Counted from the stretch's first letter, positions 44,237 through 53,250 are shown. The stretch is DNA of 64,000 nt from Gammaproteobacteria bacterium (GCA_021772985.1 JAJFKX010000020.1:248001-312000); one strand, 5' to 3'. The notes: generated from the letters alone by a model not told the origin. Made by a program: numbers and translations.

Positions 44237-44291
44237 ATGTCAGCATAATGTCTGGCGTGTTAAATTACGCTCTTTTGATAAGGAATACTGC

Positions 44292-44897
44292 GTGACTGAA
44301 TTGATTCGCGCCGGTGGCTGGCTAATGCTGCCAATAATATTGTGTTCGATTATTTCTATGGCGATTATCCTGGAGCGCTTTTGGTCATTACGCCGAGCAC
44401 GGGTAATGCCCGGCAGGGATATCGATAATATCCACGTTTGGGCAAAGCAGCACGAGTTGGATCAAAAACATATCGAGTCGTTGCGGAACAGTTCGCCAAT
44501 GGGCTGTATTCTGGCAGCCGCTCTGCATAACCGCCACCGCTCACGGGAGATTCTTAAAGAGGTGGTGGAAGATACCGGCAGGCATGTGGTGCACAATCTG
44601 GAAAAGTATCTGAACACCTTGGGTACCATTGCAGGTGTGGCGCCATTATTGGGGCTGTTGGGCACAGTAATCGGCATGATAAGTGTATTTTCAGCGATTA
44701 TTACTTTTGGCGTGGGAGACCCGGCGCGTCTGGCTGGTGGCATTTCCGAGGCTCTGATTACCACTGCAGCAGGCTTGACGGTCGCCATTCCATCTTATTC
44801 TTTCTACCGTTTTTTCCAGGGCAGGGTGGCTGCCTACGTGGTACACATTGAACAACAGGCGATGGCATTAATCGAAACCCTGGATCAGCAAAATTAG
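44292..44897 (+). CDS. exbB: ExbB/TolQ/MotA-family proton channel
   Basis: 201 residues, three predicted spans (WLMLPIILCSIISMAIILERFWSL, TIAGVAPLLGLLGTVIGMISVF, ITTAAGLTVAIPSYSFYRFF). With the next gene forms an energising complex using the proton gradient. Pairs of this kind near msbA/lpxK are common in gammaproteobacteria and need not serve TonB; the partner system is unclear. Confidence 0.8.
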   Translation: MTELIRAGGWLMLPIILCSIISMAIILERFWSLRRARVMPGRDIDNIHVWAKQHELDQKHIESLRNSSPMGCILAAALHNRHRSREILKEVVEDTGRHVVHNLEKYLNTLGTIAGVAPLLGLLGTVIGMISVFSAIITFGVGDPARLAGGISEALITTAAGLTVAIPSYSFYRFFQGRVAAYVVHIEQQAMALIETLDQQN

Positions 44898-44919
44898 CCC
44901 AAGGCTGGATTAAATTATT

Positions 44920-45342
44920 ATGCAGTTAAGAAAAGTTCAGAAAGAACAGCCTGAAATCAATTTGACTTCATTGATTGATGTGGTTTTCCTGTTACTGATA
45001 TTTTTTATGATCAGCACCACCTTTGAACAATCCTCTGCATTGCAGATTAACCTGCCGGCAGCCAGTGATGACCAAAACGAGTCACCGCCACAGCCGGTTA
45101 TGCTGGAGATTGATGCGCGCGGAAACATGGCTTTGGATGATCGCCGCCTGCCGGATAATGAGGCTGAGACCGTGCATAACGCATTAAGTGAACAGCTGGG
45201 TTCAATCCAGAATAGTTCATTGGTTATCAGCGCTGATGAAAATGTGGCGCACAAGCATGTGGTTACGGTGATGGATATGGCAGGCAAGCTTGGGATCACT
45301 AATTTAGCGATCGCTACAGTTAGCAAGGATGACCAGCAATAA
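44920..45342 (+). CDS. exbD: ExbD/TolR-family protein
   Basis: 140 residues. N-terminal span containing the conserved aspartate (INLTSLIDVVFLLLIFFMIS), then a periplasmic domain (DARGNMALDDRRLPDNEAE). Pairs with the upstream ExbB homologue, 22 bases away. Confidence 0.85.
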   Translation: MQLRKVQKEQPEINLTSLIDVVFLLLIFFMISTTFEQSSALQINLPAASDDQNESPPQPVMLEIDARGNMALDDRRLPDNEAETVHNALSEQLGSIQNSSLVISADENVAHKHVVTVMDMAGKLGITNLAIATVSKDDQQ

Positions 45343-45384
45343 CCTGCTGTGTCCAGGTGCTCTGCCTGCTGAGCATTGATTAAA

Positions 45385-47148
45385 ATGTCTGATTCCACTG
45401 TTAATACCAATCACATCGATAAGTCACCAGGGGTGTGGTGGCGATTACTCAGACTGATCGGCGGCAATTGGCCGTTATGCATCGTTGCGGTAATAGGCAT
45501 GGCCTTGGATTCGCTGGCACAATCTGGTTTTATCTATTTACTGCGACCATTGATTGATGATGGTTTCAGCGCGGGTAACGCGATTGGCCAGTGGCTGCCG
45601 TTGGTTATGTTTGGTTTGATTGCGCTTCGGGTCACCGGTAATTTTACCGGTATCTACAGCATGGAATGGCTGGGGCGGAAAATTGTTTCCAGATTACGGC
45701 AACGTTTATTCAATCAGTATCTGGTGCTGCCCAAACGTTTTTTTGATCATCACAGTGCCGGTGATTTGGTTTCCAAGTTAACCTACAACACTGATCAGGT
45801 TGCTCACGCAACCACCAACGGCATGATTACCGCTATCCGTGACAGCTTCACGGTGATAGCTCTGCTGACGGTGATGTTGCTGCAAAGCCCGACATTAACA
45901 GCGGCCTTGGGTGTATTGCTGCCGGTGGTGGCGGTGATAGTAGGCGTGATCAGCAAGCGGTTTCGCAAGATCAGTAAAAACATCCAGGAATCGATGGGTG
46001 GCCTGACCCATATCACCGAAGAGGTAGTGCGTGGGCACGCCATAGTTAAGCTGTTTGCCGGGCAACGCTATGAACAGCAGAGGTTTGAACAAACCAACGA
46101 GCATAATCGCCGTCTACATCTGCGTTTAATCGCCACCCAATTGGCCAGCTCGTCGTTGGTGCAGATTTTTGCCGGTGTGGCTTTATTGCTGGTTTTGTAT
46201 ATGGCTACCCAGCAACGATTCGACCTGGCAATTACCGCCGGCACCTTCATGTCGGTACTGGGCGCAATGGTGGCAATGATTGCACCGTTGAAACGCTTGA
46301 CCAATGTGCATGCATTGATTCAGAAAGCCATCGCTGCTGCTGATAGTGTGTTTCAGGTGATTGATGAGTCCGGCGAGCAGGATACCGGTTCGCACACGGC
46401 TAACAGCCGAGGTCAAATAGACATGTCGAATGTTGCGTTTTGTTATCCGGGTCGTGAACAGCAGGCATTGAATGGTATTAACCTGACATTGGAGCCAGGC
46501 ACAGTGACCGCATTGGTAGGCCGCTCCGGTAGTGGTAAAACGACCCTGGCGGCACTGGTCACCCGGTTTTATTCTCCGGACAGCGGCCGGCTGGCATTGG
46601 ATCAGATTGATCTGGAAGATTGGCAATTGACCGGGCTTCGTGATCAGATAGCCTACGTTGGGCAGGATGTGGTGTTATTTAATGACACTTTGCGTAACAA
46701 CATTGCCTATGGTGCATTGCAGAGCAAGTCCGGGGCGGATATTCAGGCGGCGATTAGTTGCGCTCATGTCGATGAGTTCGCTGAACAATTACCGGATGGC
46801 CTGGAAACCCTGGTTGGAGATCGTGGCCACCTGTTGTCCGGCGGGCAGCGCCAACGGGTGGCATTGGCTCGTGCGTTGCTCAAAGATGCGCCGATTCTGA
46901 TTCTGGATGAGGCGACATCTTCATTGGATAATATTTCCCAGCAGTATATTCAGGACGCACTCCAGCAGGTGATGCGGGATCGCACCGTCTTGATCATTGC
47001 ACATAGATTGAGCACCATCGAACATGCTGATAACGTTGTGATGATGGTTGACGGGCAAATAGTAGAGCAGGGGACGCATGCCGCATTGCTGGCCAATGAT
47101 GGGGCTTATGCAGGGTTGCATCGTATCCAGCTGACTGTAAACAGCTAA
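45385..47148 (+). CDS. msbA: lipid A exporter MsbA
   Basis: 587 residues from the ATG at 45385 (a TTG 9 bases earlier is possible). Six-span half-transporter followed by an ATPase domain with GRSGSGKTT, YVGQDVVLFNDTLRNNIAYG, LLSGGQRQRVALARALL and ILDEATSSLDN. Flips lipid A-core across the inner membrane. Directly upstream of lpxK, the usual arrangement. Confidence 0.92.
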   Translation: MSDSTVNTNHIDKSPGVWWRLLRLIGGNWPLCIVAVIGMALDSLAQSGFIYLLRPLIDDGFSAGNAIGQWLPLVMFGLIALRVTGNFTGIYSMEWLGRKIVSRLRQRLFNQYLVLPKRFFDHHSAGDLVSKLTYNTDQVAHATTNGMITAIRDSFTVIALLTVMLLQSPTLTAALGVLLPVVAVIVGVISKRFRKISKNIQESMGGLTHITEEVVRGHAIVKLFAGQRYEQQRFEQTNEHNRRLHLRLIATQLASSSLVQIFAGVALLLVLYMATQQRFDLAITAGTFMSVLGAMVAMIAPLKRLTNVHALIQKAIAAADSVFQVIDESGEQDTGSHTANSRGQIDMSNVAFCYPGREQQALNGINLTLEPGTVTALVGRSGSGKTTLAALVTRFYSPDSGRLALDQIDLEDWQLTGLRDQIAYVGQDVVLFNDTLRNNIAYGALQSKSGADIQAAISCAHVDEFAEQLPDGLETLVGDRGHLLSGGQRQRVALARALLKDAPILILDEATSSLDNISQQYIQDALQQVMRDRTVLIIAHRLSTIEHADNVVMMVDGQIVEQGTHAALLANDGAYAGLHRIQLTVNS

Positions 47149-47195
47149 ATTTGATCTTTGATGGACAGGGTAATAATTCCGGAGCATCCGGGTTG

Positions 47196-48176
47196 GTGAA
47201 AGCACTCAATAGCTGGTTGCAGCAAGTCTGGTACGGAAATACCAAACCACCCTGGTATTTGCGTGGGTTGGCCAATTGTTATGCTATCTATCAATCCCGT
47301 TTGCCACCGCCGCCTGAATTTACCCGTGAGCCTAAACCAGTCATTGTAGTTGGCAATGTGGTGGCCGGCGGAAGTGGTAAAACCCCGTTGGTCATTTATC
47401 TGGCAAAGCTGGCCATGCAGCATGGTTTGAATGTAGCAGTGATTGCCAGGATTTATAAAGGCAGATTGAATGGGCCGTTGCTGGTTACTGAAGATCTGTC
47501 AGCCGCCCAGCTTGGGGACGAGCCAAAGCTATTGTTAAAGTCGTTGGCTTGCCCTGTAGTTGTTTCTAAGAAACGTTCTCAAGCTATTCAATTTATTATT
47601 AATAATAATATTGAATGTGACCTTGTCATCAGTGATGACGGTCTTCAGCATCGGCACCTGCAACGGGCGGTGGAAATTGGTGTTATGGATGCTGATAAAG
47701 GGCTGGGTAATGGGCATTTACTGCCGGCCGGGCCATTGCGTGAGCCGGCTAAACGTTTGCAGCGTTGTCAGTGGTTAATCAGCAAGGGCGGTTCATTTGA
47801 TTCCAGTATCAATATGCAATTGGATATTGAATACGCAATAAACCTGAAAAGTGGTGAACAGCGGCCATTACTGGCATTTTCTGACCAACAGCTAACCGCC
47901 ATTGCAGCTATTGCACACCCTGACAGTTTTTTTAGTGGCCTGCGTAAACACGGGCTTAGCATACGATCACAGGCCTTTCCTGATCATTACCAATTTAAAC
48001 GTAAGCAGTTACAATCACTTTGTCAGGGTCAGCCATTGTTTATGACCGAAAAAGACGCGGTAAAATGCTTTGCTCTGCAATTGGATAACGCTTGGTATGT
48101 GCCTTTGGAAGTCAGTTTGCCGGAATCATTTGATCAGGCATTTATTGCCCGTTGCCAGGCATTGGTGAGCGGTTAA
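47196..48176 (+). CDS. lpxK: tetraacyldisaccharide 4'-kinase LpxK
   Basis: 326 residues from the GTG at 47196. The frame also opens with TTG at 47151, and there is no ATG before residue ~70, so the start is uncertain. N-terminal VWYGNTKPPWYLRGLANCYAI, P-loop VVGNVVAGGSGKTPL, and DLVISDDGLQHRHLQR are family marks. Phosphorylates lipid A precursor. The stop overlaps the kdsB ATG (TAATG). Confidence 0.88.
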   Translation: MKALNSWLQQVWYGNTKPPWYLRGLANCYAIYQSRLPPPPEFTREPKPVIVVGNVVAGGSGKTPLVIYLAKLAMQHGLNVAVIARIYKGRLNGPLLVTEDLSAAQLGDEPKLLLKSLACPVVVSKKRSQAIQFIINNNIECDLVISDDGLQHRHLQRAVEIGVMDADKGLGNGHLLPAGPLREPAKRLQRCQWLISKGGSFDSSINMQLDIEYAINLKSGEQRPLLAFSDQQLTAIAAIAHPDSFFSGLRKHGLSIRSQAFPDHYQFKRKQLQSLCQGQPLFMTEKDAVKCFALQLDNAWYVPLEVSLPESFDQAFIARCQALVSG

Positions 48177-48913
48177 TGTCCAAAATCATCATCATTATTC
48201 CCGCCCGGCTGGAATCGGTACGTTTGCCGAATAAGGTGTTACTGGATATCTGTGGGCAGCCGATGCTGCAACGGGTCTGGCAGGCAGCCATAAACACCCA
48301 GGCCAATGCTGTCTATATTACTACCGATAATTCTCAGATTGCGGATGTTGCTGAGCAGTTTGGTGCCCAGGTGCTACTAAGCGGACAGCATAATTCGGGA
48401 ACCGAAAGGATAGCCGAAGTGATTACCCGATTAAATCTGGATAACGATGATATCGTGATTAATCTGCAGGGCGATGAACCGCTGATGCCGCCCAGGGTGC
48501 TGGACGAGCTGGCGATATTTGCGGGACAGCGAGCCAGCGCGGCTTGCAGCATCTATTCTGATTTGACGGATGCTATCGGAATTGATGATCCAAACTGCGT
48601 CAAAGTCGTTTGTGATCAACAAAATAGAGCGCTGTATTTCAGTCGAAGCAAGATTCCCTCAGGGCCTGAAGGGTTTCGGATGCACCACGGGGTATACGCA
48701 TACCGGGTAAGCCTGTTAAAGAGCTGGGATGATTTGCCAGTCGGACCATTGGAGCAGTCTGAAAAACTCGAACAATTGCGTTTGTTGGAAAACGGCCAAA
48801 GTATCAGTATGCTCAAAGCCAGCCAGCGTATTCCTGCTGGGGTGGATACAAGTTCGAATTTGCAGCAGGTGCGCAAGATTTTTAAGCAGCAGCAAACAAA
48901 AATGCAATCATGA
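48176..48913 (+). CDS. kdsB: 3-deoxy-manno-octulosonate cytidylyltransferase
   Basis: 245 residues from the ATG at 48176. IIIIPARLESVRLPNKVLLDICGQPMLQRVW (split over the N-terminus), VINLQGDEPLMPP and LYFSRSKIPSG are characteristic. Activates Kdo as CMP-Kdo for LPS core synthesis. Sits in the msbA-lpxK-kdsB run with an overlap of one base to lpxK. Confidence 0.92.
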   Translation: MSKIIIIIPARLESVRLPNKVLLDICGQPMLQRVWQAAINTQANAVYITTDNSQIADVAEQFGAQVLLSGQHNSGTERIAEVITRLNLDNDDIVINLQGDEPLMPPRVLDELAIFAGQRASAACSIYSDLTDAIGIDDPNCVKVVCDQQNRALYFSRSKIPSGPEGFRMHHGVYAYRVSLLKSWDDLPVGPLEQSEKLEQLRLLENGQSISMLKASQRIPAGVDTSSNLQQVRKIFKQQQTKMQS

Positions 48914-48969
48914 ACAAGGTGGTAATTATTCTGGGTTTAAGCATGGTGGCAGCCTATGAGTGGCTTTGA
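48910..48969 (+). CDS. tiny hydrophobic ORF between kdsB and the phosphatase, doubtful
   Basis: A 19-codon frame (MNKVVIILGLSMVAAYEWL) starts on the last bases of kdsB (ATGA overlap) and ends after the phosphatase ATG. It is a possible small membrane peptide or merely a translational bridge. Only length, hydrophobicity and coupling position support it. Confidence 0.2.
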   Translation: MNKVVIILGLSMVAAYEWL

Positions 48970-49441
48970 ATATCAGATTCTAGTGGTATGCATGGGCAAC
49001 ATTTGTCGCTCGCCAACCGCGAAAGGATTTTTAGATAAACATATATTTTTAAATAGGTTAGATGAAAAAGTAAAAGTAGATTCTGCTGGTACCCACAGCT
49101 ACCATATCGGCCATCAGCCAGATCCAAGGTCACAAGCAGCAGCTCGCCAGGCCAATGTTGATATTGCGGGTGACCGTTCAAGAAAAATTCGTAGTGAAGA
49201 CTTCCATCAGTACCATGAAATACTGGTCATGGATAAGCTTAATCTCAATGATGTGCGTGCTCAGGCGCCGGCAGGTTCTCCAGCAGTTATTCAATTGATC
49301 ATGGATGATTTGCCGGATTATGGTCTGCGTGAGGTGCCGGATCCCTATTATGGAGGTGAAACCGGCTTTACCCGGGTTGTGGATATGCTTGACCAGGTAG
49401 CTGCTGCGATCTGCCAGAGATTAATTGCACAGCATAAGTGA
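48956..49441 (+). CDS. low-molecular-weight protein-tyrosine phosphatase
   Basis: 161 residues. Active-site loop CMGNICRS (Cys near residue 11) and the general-acid motif DPYYGGE near residue 125. Homologues (Wzb/Etp-like) often regulate polysaccharide synthesis. The stop overlaps the uvrC GTG (GTGA). The insertion FLNRLDEKVK between motif and HSYHIGHQ is normal in length. Confidence 0.85.
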   Translation: MSGFEYQILVVCMGNICRSPTAKGFLDKHIFLNRLDEKVKVDSAGTHSYHIGHQPDPRSQAAARQANVDIAGDRSRKIRSEDFHQYHEILVMDKLNLNDVRAQAPAGSPAVIQLIMDDLPDYGLREVPDPYYGGETGFTRVVDMLDQVAAAICQRLIAQHK

Positions 49442-51258
49442 GCGCCAAAACGGAACAATTTGACGGCTCTTCAGCAGCCAAAAAACTCAGCATCGAACCC
49501 GGTGTGTATTTGTTTCGGGATGGCAAAGGCAAACTGCTGTACGTTGGCAAGGCGCGTAATCTACGCAAACGTGTCAGCAGTTATTTTGATCGCAAGCATG
49601 AGGATTTGCGGCTGGCCAGAATGGTTCGTCAGATACGCAAAATCGATACTCACCTTACCCGTACCGAAGGTGAAGCACTGTTGCTGGAAAACGAGTGGAT
49701 TAAATCACTCAAACCGCGATTTAATATCAAACTCCGTGACGACAAGAGCTATCCATGGATTCATCTGGCCAGTGAGCATGATTTTCCACGGGCTCACTTT
49801 CATCGTGGTGCACGTGATCAAGGTGGGGATTATTTTGGCCCATATCCGAATGCCGGCGCTACCCGCGAAACCCTGAAAATTATTCACAGGGTGTTTAAGT
49901 TACGAATGTGTCAGGATTCGATTTTTGAGCACCGCAGCCGACCCTGCCTGCAGTATCAAATCAAGCGCTGCACCGCACCGTGTGTGGATTACATCAGCAA
50001 GCAGCATTATGCCGAGGATGTGGCGCATGCAGAGTTGTTGCTGTCCGGGCGCAGCAGCAAGGTACGTGAATTACTGATGAGTAAAATGCGCAAAGCCAGT
50101 GAGCAACTGGAGTTTGAGCAGGCTGCGATACTGCGTGATCAATTGAAAACCCTGACCCAGGTACACGCGCAGCAATTTGTTACTGCCGAAGGTGGTGATA
50201 TGGATTACATTGCGCTGGCAGAGACGCAAGCTGTGGTTGTGGTGCAGATTATGACGGTCAGGGATGGGCGTAACCTGGGCAGCAAAACTTACCGGCCGGA
50301 TAACACCGCCAATACCGGTGCCGGCGATATTATGGAAGCGGTATTGGGGCAGTACTATCATGTGCGTATACCGCCGCGGGCGATTATTCTTTCGCACCTG
50401 CCCAAAGATGCAGATATGTGGCACGCAGTGCTTTCCGAGCGGGCCAAACGCAAGGTAAAACTGATCAGCAAGCCGCGTGGTGACCGATTGCAGTGGCTTA
50501 AGCAGGTTATCCGCAATGCGGAGCAGAGCATTCAGGCAAACCTTGCTGAGCAGGCCAGTGTTACCGCCCGGCTGGAATCATTGGGTAAAACCCTGGGCTT
50601 GGATGAACCGCCACAACGCATCGAATGCTTTGATATCAGCCATACCAGTGGTGAACGGACAGTGGGTTCGTGCGTGGTTTACGACCATACCGGCATTAAT
50701 AACAGCCAGTATCGGCGCTTTAATATCAAAGATATTACCGCCGGTGATGATTATGCTGCGATGCGCCAGGTGTTGTTAAGGCGCTACAAGCGCCAGCAGG
50801 AAGAAGGTGCCCAATTGCCGGATTTAATTGTTGTCGATGGTGGTTTGGGGCAGGTGCAGCAGGCACTGGAAGTATTAACGGAACTGGAATTACAGCATTT
50901 GCTGGTAATGGGTGTCGCCAAAGGCCGGACCCGCCGTTCCGGCTATGAACGCTGGGTGATGCCACCGCCACAACCTGAGATCAAACCACAACCGGCTTCG
51001 ATGGCAGCGCATCTGATTCAGCAAATCAGGGATGAGGCACACCGGTTTGCGATTACCGGGCATCGTCAGCGGCGCAGTAAGGCACGTACTACCTCTGCAT
51101 TGCAGGACATTCCCGGTATTGGGCCAAAGCGGCGGCGGGAACTATTGCAGCATTTTGGTGGGTTGCAGGGGTTACGACAGGCGGGGGTCGAAGAAGTGAT
51201 GCAGGTGCCGGGGATCAGTGCGGAGTTGGCGGAGCGGATTGTTGGGGCAATTCGGTGA
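49438..51258 (+). CDS. uvrC: excinuclease ABC subunit C
   Basis: 606 residues, GTG start overlapping the phosphatase stop. GIY-YIG nuclease (PGVYLFRDGKGKLLYVGKAR), UVR segment (~195-245), RNase-H-like 5' nuclease (ECFDISHTSGERTVGS; DGGLGQ), and two helix-hairpin-helix motifs at the C-terminus (IPGIGPKRRRELL, VPGISAELAERIV). Cuts either side of bulky DNA lesions. The last 95 bases are duplicated in a divergent form at 53156-53250, a sign of recombination. Confidence 0.95.
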   Translation: MSAKTEQFDGSSAAKKLSIEPGVYLFRDGKGKLLYVGKARNLRKRVSSYFDRKHEDLRLARMVRQIRKIDTHLTRTEGEALLLENEWIKSLKPRFNIKLRDDKSYPWIHLASEHDFPRAHFHRGARDQGGDYFGPYPNAGATRETLKIIHRVFKLRMCQDSIFEHRSRPCLQYQIKRCTAPCVDYISKQHYAEDVAHAELLLSGRSSKVRELLMSKMRKASEQLEFEQAAILRDQLKTLTQVHAQQFVTAEGGDMDYIALAETQAVVVVQIMTVRDGRNLGSKTYRPDNTANTGAGDIMEAVLGQYYHVRIPPRAIILSHLPKDADMWHAVLSERAKRKVKLISKPRGDRLQWLKQVIRNAEQSIQANLAEQASVTARLESLGKTLGLDEPPQRIECFDISHTSGERTVGSCVVYDHTGINNSQYRRFNIKDITAGDDYAAMRQVLLRRYKRQQEEGAQLPDLIVVDGGLGQVQQALEVLTELELQHLLVMGVAKGRTRRSGYERWVMPPPQPEIKPQPASMAAHLIQQIRDEAHRFAITGHRQRRSKARTTSALQDIPGIGPKRRRELLQHFGGLQGLRQAGVEEVMQVPGISAELAERIVGAIR

Positions 51259-51519
51259 TATTATTATCATTATGTTGGTTTAATGATTCAATCAACCAGC
51301 GGTCAAATAGAGGGTTTTAAATTATAGCCTTATGGTCAGAATAGTTATCTGTGCATCAGTTAAAGTTAATAGCAGAGGCTTGCTTGCAGGCAAAAAATAA
51401 TGCATAAATAAATTTGATTGGCTCAAAAGGTTTGTATGATTTTGGCATGTTATTAGCATTAACATGCAATATCATTGCAAATAGTCAACATAATCAGTGG
51501 TTATGCATAAAAACAAACT
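51259..51519 (+). other. junction between uvrC and the cassette array
   Basis: No gene. A hairpin GCATGTTA-TTAGCAT-TAACATGC (51445-51452 with 51460-51467) and a core-like GTTATGC at 51500-51506 precede the first cassette gene by 14 bases. The core fits an R' box of the type used by attC sites. Whether the region before it is an attI- or attC-like site is unclear. Confidence 0.4.
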
Positions 51520-52059
51520 ATGCCTGAAAATTTAAAGTTTTATAAAACATTCATTGATCAATGCAAGGCAATTGATTTATGCATTGAAGGAAATTATCTT
51601 CTTCCATCATTATGCCTTATATATAGCGGCATAGATGCTGCTGCATGGGTGGCATATGGAGACATACCAGTAAAACAAAGGTTTATCTGCTTTGTTTCTG
51701 ACTTCATGTATAAAGAGAAGTCTCTAGACCCGCAGCCAATTGACCTTTATGCCGCAAGATGCGCGATCCTGCACACAATGACACCTGATTCACAGTTATC
51801 AAAAACCAATAAGGCCGTGCCTATTAGTTACGCGTGGGGCACAGCGGACCTTGAAGAGCTAAAAAAAGCAACCGACACATTAATGCCCGGAGAACTCTCT
51901 TATCTCCATTTGAATGATCTTTCTCAGAGCTTTAGGCTTGGTCTTACCCTTTTCGTTAAGCTGAATGGGGATGACGAAGAGTGTAAAAAGAGAATGAAAA
52001 AACATTATTCGCATTTGGGCAAAGAAATTGTCGCAGATTTCAATAAACTAAATGTATAA
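51520..52059 (+). CDS. cassette protein, HEPN-like candidate
   Basis: 179 residues, mostly helical. R80-x4-H85 in YAARCAILHTMTPDSQ fits the RX4-6H motif of HEPN RNases/toxin-like proteins. The rest (GIDAAAWVAYGDIPVKQRF) is not recognised. First gene of the array; attC1 overlaps its stop codon. HEPN assignment is inference from a short motif. Confidence 0.6.
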   Translation: MPENLKFYKTFIDQCKAIDLCIEGNYLLPSLCLIYSGIDAAAWVAYGDIPVKQRFICFVSDFMYKEKSLDPQPIDLYAARCAILHTMTPDSQLSKTNKAVPISYAWGTADLEELKKATDTLMPGELSYLHLNDLSQSFRLGLTLFVKLNGDDEECKKRMKKHYSHLGKEIVADFNKLNV

Positions 52060-52114
52060 CAATTTAAGCAAGCGGGACTGCCTAACCGGCAGCCCCTTCT
52101 TAAGGCGTTATAAC
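52054..52114 (+). repeat. attC1 integron recombination site, 61 bp
   Basis: R''-like TGTATAAC (52054-52061), inner arms GCGGGACTGCC and GGCAGCCCC around a 5-base loop, and R'-like GCGTTATAAC (52105-52114). The inner arms pair except for one extra A in the left arm, the extrahelical base that marks attC recognition. The cleanest site in the array. Confidence 0.85.
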
Positions 52115-52144
52115 TCAATCAGATTATTACCTGAGGAGTAAAAT

Positions 52145-52570
52145 TTGAAAATCGAATTAACAGAATCTGCATCAGAGCAAGACCTTAAGAGTATTAGTCA
52201 GGGAATTAAGACATTCAATCAGGAGCATTTGCCTGATGATGTTGTATTTGAACCAGACACAAAGTTTGCAGTGTTTGCTCGCAATGAACACGGTGAGATA
52301 GTGGGCGGAATTCGAGCTAATGCCTACTGGAACTATTGTATCATCGAACTACTTTGGCTATCCGAAGAAGTAAGAGGTAGCGGAGTAGGTTCTCAGCTAA
52401 TGGCACAAGCAGAATTGTATGCCAATGAAAAAGGGTTTCGTTACATCCGAACAGAAAGCGTAGATTTTCAAGCTAAACCGTTTTATGAAAAGCTCGGGTA
52501 CAGGGTTTTCGGGGAGTTGCCTGATTACCCCAAAGGTCACACAACATACTGTTTAGTGAAAGAGCTATAA
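52145..52570 (+). CDS. GNAT acetyltransferase (cassette)
   Basis: 141 residues, start TTG preceded by GAGGAG. Complete GNAT core: strand ELLWLSEEVRGSGVGSQLMAQ (acetyl-CoA loop V-RGSGVGS), then FRYIRTESVDFQAKPFYEKLGYRVFG. Probable substrate: small amine; cassettes often carry such enzymes. The stop overlaps attC2. Confidence 0.8.
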   Translation: MKIELTESASEQDLKSISQGIKTFNQEHLPDDVVFEPDTKFAVFARNEHGEIVGGIRANAYWNYCIIELLWLSEEVRGSGVGSQLMAQAELYANEKGFRYIRTESVDFQAKPFYEKLGYRVFGELPDYPKGHTTYCLVKEL

Positions 52571-52662
52571 CCAATCATTGCAGCGGACCACAAGGGGCTC
52601 CGCTTCGCTATACCCCTGGTTCCCTCCCTACGGTCGGTGGCCCCTGAACTCAACCGTTAGAG
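52564..52662 (+). repeat. attC2 integron recombination site, ~99 bp
   Basis: R''-like GCTATAAC at 52564-52571 and R'-like CCGTTAGAGC at 52653-52662. GCGGACCAC (near 52584) pairs with GTGGCCC (near 52638) leaving an unpaired A. The longer central loop contains CGCTTCGC and other small palindromes. Fits the attC model well. Confidence 0.8.
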
Positions 52663-52670
52663 CTACAAAA

Positions 52671-53150
52671 ATGGATAATCTGAAAATTGAGCTGCTAGCC
52701 GATCTCCCCGAAGCTTTACCTACCCTAAAAAAGCTTTTTGAATCGGAGTGGGAACCATATTACGGTGTAGAAGGACCGGGCGACGCAGAAACAGATATAA
52801 AGAATTCAGCCAATCGAGCAGAGTTGCCAATCGCGGTTGTGGCTACTGTTAACGGTAGTATTTGTGGTACAGCCGCATTAAAAATGGAGTCAGTAACAAC
52901 ATATCCTGACTATTTCCCATGGCTTGCGGGTTTACTTGTTGCACCTGAATATCGCAGGCAAGGTATAGGCGAGCAACTCATTGCAAAAATAGAGGATTTG
53001 GCAAAACAACTCGGTTACAAAGAAATCTATGTTGGCACAGGTGATAAATCTGGAATGTCAGAGATAACTTTAGATAAAAGAAACTGGAAATTTATAGACA
53101 AGAGTGATTATTTTGTATCTGAAGCAAGTGTATACAAGAAAAAGCTCTAA
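52671..53150 (+). CDS. second GNAT acetyltransferase (cassette)
   Basis: 159 residues from the ATG at 52671. Core blocks YPDYFPWLAGLLVAPEYRRQ and GIGEQLIAKIEDLAKQLGYKEIYVGT are typical of GNAT. It starts 8 bases after attC2. Its own attC is cut off after CTAACAAG by the uvrC fragment. Confidence 0.8.
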   Translation: MDNLKIELLADLPEALPTLKKLFESEWEPYYGVEGPGDAETDIKNSANRAELPIAVVATVNGSICGTAALKMESVTTYPDYFPWLAGLLVAPEYRRQGIGEQLIAKIEDLAKQLGYKEIYVGTGDKSGMSEITLDKRNWKFIDKSDYFVSEASVYKKKL

Positions 53151-53155
53151 CAAGA
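53145..53155 (+). repeat. truncated attC (R'' end only)
   Basis: GCTCTAACAAG begins like an attC site; its R'' box GCTCTAAC is the exact complement of GTTAGAGC, the R' box at the end of attC2. The rest of the site is replaced by the uvrC-like fragment starting at 53156. Confidence 0.6.
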
Positions 53156-53250
53156 TGCAGGGGTTGCGACAGGCAGGAGTGGAGGAGGTTATGCAGGTGC
53201 CGGGGATCAGTGTGGAGTTGGCGGAGCGTATAGTAGGTGCAATTCGATAG
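53156..53250 (+). pseudogene. duplicated 3' end of uvrC, 95 bp
   Basis: Gapless alignment to 51164-51258 (the last 95 bases of uvrC) with 15 differences (84% identity), nearly all silent: the encoded 31 residues differ at only two positions (Leu to Met at the first codon, Ala to Val). It encodes MQGLRQAGVEEV...AELAERIVGAIR-like sequence and a TAG stop. Divergence of this kind points to a uvrC tail from a related strain or species, not a recent copy. Confidence 0.9.
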
